In this document: one piece after another, positions 60,940 through 64,000 of the stretch
Layout: each line of letters opens with the position of its first letter
Position numbering within the stretch: the stretch's first letter is position 1
DNA from: Sciurus carolinensis
Lineage: Eukaryota; Chordata; Mammalia; Rodentia; Sciuridae
Assembly (NCBI RefSeq): GCF_902686445.1
Contig: NC_062220.1
Span: 91,822,143 to 91,886,142 of the forward strand
DNA: 64,000 nucleotides
Direction of reading: 5' to 3'
Position numbers and translations under genes: made by a program
The notes under the pieces: generated by a model
The model's database searches: none
Told to the model about the DNA's origin: nothing
Seen by the model: only the letters and a program-made list of their open reading frames with translations

Positions 60940-61130
60940 CCAAGGAATGAGGCTCCACGGGGAGATTTCATTGTAAAGAATTTTAAGGAATGAGTTGGAG
61001 ATTTAGGTGGAGGGCATTCCAGGAAGAGGGAAAAGTATCTTCAAGTGTTTGATAAAGCATGAGGTTTTTAGAGATCAGTGAATTGTCTTGAGTGTCTGGA
61101 CAGTCATATTATAGGGACTCTGCGATAGTC
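60940..61130 (+). mobile_element. L2 remnant
   Basis: TGGAGGGCATTCCAGGAAGA and GAAAAGTATCTTCAAGTGTT are L2-like. Confidence 0.45.
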
Positions 61131-63051
61131 CTTTAATGAAGCCAAGAAATTTAGGGACAGTAATGATTGTAATGATCAGATCTAAAGTCATCTGATGCTC
61201 ACCTCATGCCTCTATGAGCATTTTAAATAATGCAACAATTCATCAATACATTACTATTAATATTGGTCTTAGGAATTCCTTACTAATATTATTAAGGACC
61301 ATCATGATTACTATATGAAATACAACCTTTAAAAAGTCTTTGAAAAGTAAGTGCAGATAAACTTCCTAGGTGTCTACTAATATTGAAGAGGTTGTATATT
61401 TAGAATATTATACTTACATCTACTGAAAATTGTTCATGTTATTTCTTCCAACTTTGGATCTAAAAAGCATTCATCTACTCTTTTATCTTACATTTAAAAA
61501 TTTCCAAATAGTATAAATTATGTAGATGCATTGTTTATGATATGAATACAACTATTATTTATATTGATGTTTTCCTGATGTTCTGACATGACTAGAGATT
61601 GATATGATGCATTTTTGTGGTCTGTTTAAATAAAAGAATTCTTTTTTCAACTCGTAGAGTAGAATGACAATTGACTGTTTTGATCATCCAAATTTATTTT
61701 ATTTGGAAACTGAAATGGTTATTTTCACTGAGCTGCCATTACAAGATGCAAAGGAAAAAAAGATAAACAAATTGAATGTTCACTTTGGCAGCCTTTTGAT
61801 TACTAGTATTTTAAGCAATTATTTTAAAATGAAGCTTCTAAGCTGTCTTATAAATAGAATTTTTAATTTTTTTCTTTCCATGAAATATATAATCTGGAAA
61901 GTCTCCAGGGTTAATGTTAATCATCTTGGAGTACTAACACTAAGAAAATGTTTAACAATCAAAATAATGCCTTATTAATCTTCGACTTCTTGATTCTTAT
62001 TGATTCTTCATAATCTGAAAAAAGTTAAGAATTTTTTTTCTTTCTGAATCCCAAGTCTAGTTTCTCATTTTAGAAAAACTTAGTTTCCTTTTATCCCTGC
62101 ATATGTTAATGTTTATTAGAAAAAAGGTATGATTTAAAATTATAGAACATATCATACATAGTCAAATGTTTATTATGATACTGACATTTCTATTATTTAG
62201 TGACATTAATACTAGGTGAGAGGAGAATATCTATCACATACCTAGAATTTTAAGTACATTTGGGTTTTTCATTGAGTTTTAGATTTTTAACTTGTTTCAC
62301 TCCACACTTTTGGGTATCAGATAATTTTAATATTTTAACCAACATTTGTGAGCACTAATTTTTCTTGTTCTAAATTTTATAATACAAAGGCAAATTGTAT
62401 TTGCATAGATCTTTGCCATATAGTGTTATACCTAATCTCCCTAACAACCTTATGAGGTGTTTTATTTTTCCTTTTATGTAAAAGAAGAAATTGAAGATTG
62501 GATAATGTATTTTAACTGAAGTTATAGATTTAAAATTTTAGTAGATTTTAAGTTTTTCTTGGAGAATAAGATCTGAGAAACTAGAGGTTTCCTTCCTAGC
62601 GTGATTGTCCTTAATTGCTCCATATGGTACTGCCATCTGTTACCTGGACCATGGTTAAAGTGTTCTGATTGTAAATTTTTTCTTATCTCTTTCCAATTCA
62701 TTTTCTATTTGGCAGCTCTTGTAATAATGAAAACAAAGAAACAAACACAAATCACAATAATACCCTCTACCTTAAAAATCTTTTTGTTTATAATAATATG
62801 CAAACTCTTTACCAAACCTTGTGGATCTCTCTGTATGTTAAGAGTTTGACCTTCTTTCAGTTCCTAATATGGGCTTTTTCTGACCTGAGGTCTTTGTCTG
62901 TGTAATCCTCTCTACTTTAAGGTCTAAACTTTATTTACAAAATGAGTAGTAATGTAGACTTTACATACCATAGTTTATATCTTAGCTCTGGCTTACAGTT
63001 TATATGGATAACTTTAATAAAAATTATCTAATCATCTATAAAATACCAGTA

Positions 63052-64000
63052 ATTTTTTTTTATTGTAAAGAAATGGGATACATGTTGTTTCTCTGTCTGT
63101 ACATGGCGTAAAGGCATACCATTTGTGTAATCATAAATTTACATAGGGTAATGTTGTTTGATTCATTCTGTTATTTTTTCCCACCCCCCAACCCCTCCCA
63201 CTCCTCTTTTCCCTCTATATAGCCCTTCCTTCCTCCATTCTTACCCCCCTCCCTAACCCTAACTCTAACCCTAACACTAACCCATCCCAACCCCATTATG
63301 TGTCATCATCCACTTATTAGCGAGATCATTCTCCTTTGGTTTTTTGAGATTGGCTTATCTCACTTAGCATGATATTCTCCAATTTCATCCATTTGCCTAC
63401 AAATGCCATAATTTTATCATTCTTTATGGCTGAGTATTATTTCATTGTATATATATACCACAGTTTCTTTATCCATTCATCAATTGAAGGACATCTAGGT
63501 TGGTTCCACAATCTGGCTATTGTGAACTGAGCAGCTATGAACATTGATGTGGCTGTATCTCTGTAGTATGCTGATTTTAAGTCCTTTGTGTATAGGCCAA
63601 GGAGTGGGATAGCTGGGTCAAATGGTGGTTCCATTCCAAGTTTTCTAAGGAATCTCCACACTGCTTTCCAGAGTGGCTGCACTAATTTGCAGCCCCACCA
63701 GCAATGTAAGAGTGTACCTTTCTCCCCACATCCTCTCCAACACCTGTTGTTGCTTGTATTCTTGATAATCGCCATTCTAATTGGGGTGAGATGGAATCTT
63801 AGGGTGGTTTTGATTTGCATTTCTCTTATTACTAGAGATGTTGAACATTTTTCCACATGTTTGTTGATTGCTTGTAGATCTTCTTCTGTGAAGTGTCTAT
63901 TCATTTCCTTAGCCCATTTGTCGATTGGATTACTTGCATTCTTGGTGTAGAGTTTTTTGAGTTCTTTATAGATTCTGGAGATTAGCGCTCTATCTGAAGT
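63052..64000 (-). mobile_element. L1 3' part, running off the window
   Basis: Starts with a T8 run (A-tail on the minus strand) and the same 3'UTR as the L1 at 14680, then an open ORF2 C-terminal frame from 63904 to 63437 (cysteine-rich [18 protein letters not shown]; ends [16 protein letters not shown]). It continues past 64000, so its length is unknown. Its 3'UTR contains a telomere-like tract (63250-63285) that the 14680 copy lacks. Confidence 0.92.
63250..63285 (-). repeat. Telomere-like CCCTAA-variant tract in second L1 3'UTR
   Basis: Plus strand reads CCCTAACCCTAACTCTAA then CCCTAACACTAACCC, the same variants in the same order as at 53681-53712, within the same L1 position. Confidence 0.85.

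Larger units (their letters stand above)
57767..64000 (+). other. BBS9: BBS9 intron, partial (runs off the window)
   Basis: Starts with donor GTAAGT. It holds a B1-ID SINE, a (TG)n, a young ID SINE, an L2 remnant at about 60940-61130 and the start of a minus-strand L1 at 63052. Between 58800 and 60940, and between 61200 and 63050, I see nothing beyond AT-rich DNA. The following BBS9 exon was not found. Confidence 0.8.

Noticed and set aside
61664..61978. 104-codon open frame
   Set aside because: No recognisable motif, AT-rich codons, inside an intron with no splice or promoter support.

Overview
The window is mammalian nuclear DNA, most likely from a squirrel-family rodent (Sciuridae: ground squirrel, marmot, chipmunk or tree squirrel). 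The basis is a BBS9 gene with rodent/primate-like exons, many tRNA-derived ID SINEs, B1-ID dimers of the kind described as MEN elements in squirrels, a rodent-type L1, and ancient MIR/L2/MaLR/hAT remnants. The species is an inference and cannot be fixed from the sequence alone. There is no prokaryotic, viral or plasmid organisation, and I see no tRNA, rRNA or CRISPR array.

The only gene I can support is BBS9 (PTHB1, a BBSome subunit) on the + strand. Eight internal coding exons lie at 29014-29193, 33918-33994, 36811-36864, 42123-42225, 44034-44138, 46390-46404, 51238-51378 and 57671-57766. All have AG/GT splice borders, and their phases join correctly except at the first exon. They encode the last part of the N-terminal beta-propeller, the linker, and the Ig-like/GAE and early platform regions, about residues 340-597 of the human protein as I remember it. 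The first exon appears to carry a +1 insertion near 29165-29169 that brings a stop into frame at 29183. This is either an assembly or base-call error or a real lesion.

Region by region: 1-14.7 kb is repeat-rich DNA with no recognised exon, probably an upstream BBS9 intron. It holds a MER5-like element, L2 pieces, a + strand L1 remnant, three MaLR-like LTRs (solo-LTR-like, no internal region seen), several SINEs and old L1 pieces. At 14,680-21,254 there is an essentially full-length L1 on the - strand, flanked by an 11-bp target-site duplication. It has a 5'UTR with a ~35-bp tandem repeat and YY1-like sites, a broken ORF1, a broken ORF2 and a 3'UTR. 21.3-29 kb holds an older L1 and a SINE cluster. 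29-58 kb is the exon-bearing part of BBS9, with introns carrying SINEs, MIRs, MaLR-like and MER20-like elements and a nested L1 pile-up at 52.5-55.8 kb. 58-64 kb is a partial BBS9 intron that ends inside another - strand L1, which runs off the window.

I found no undescribed gene system. The observations most worth a second look are the BBS9 frameshift, the two in-frame cassette exons (one only 15 nt), the architecture of the full-length L1 (tandem 5'UTR, YY1-like sites on both strands, ORF1/ORF2 overlap, a SINE fragment that keeps ORF1 open), and a telomere-like tract in the 3'UTR of some L1 copies.
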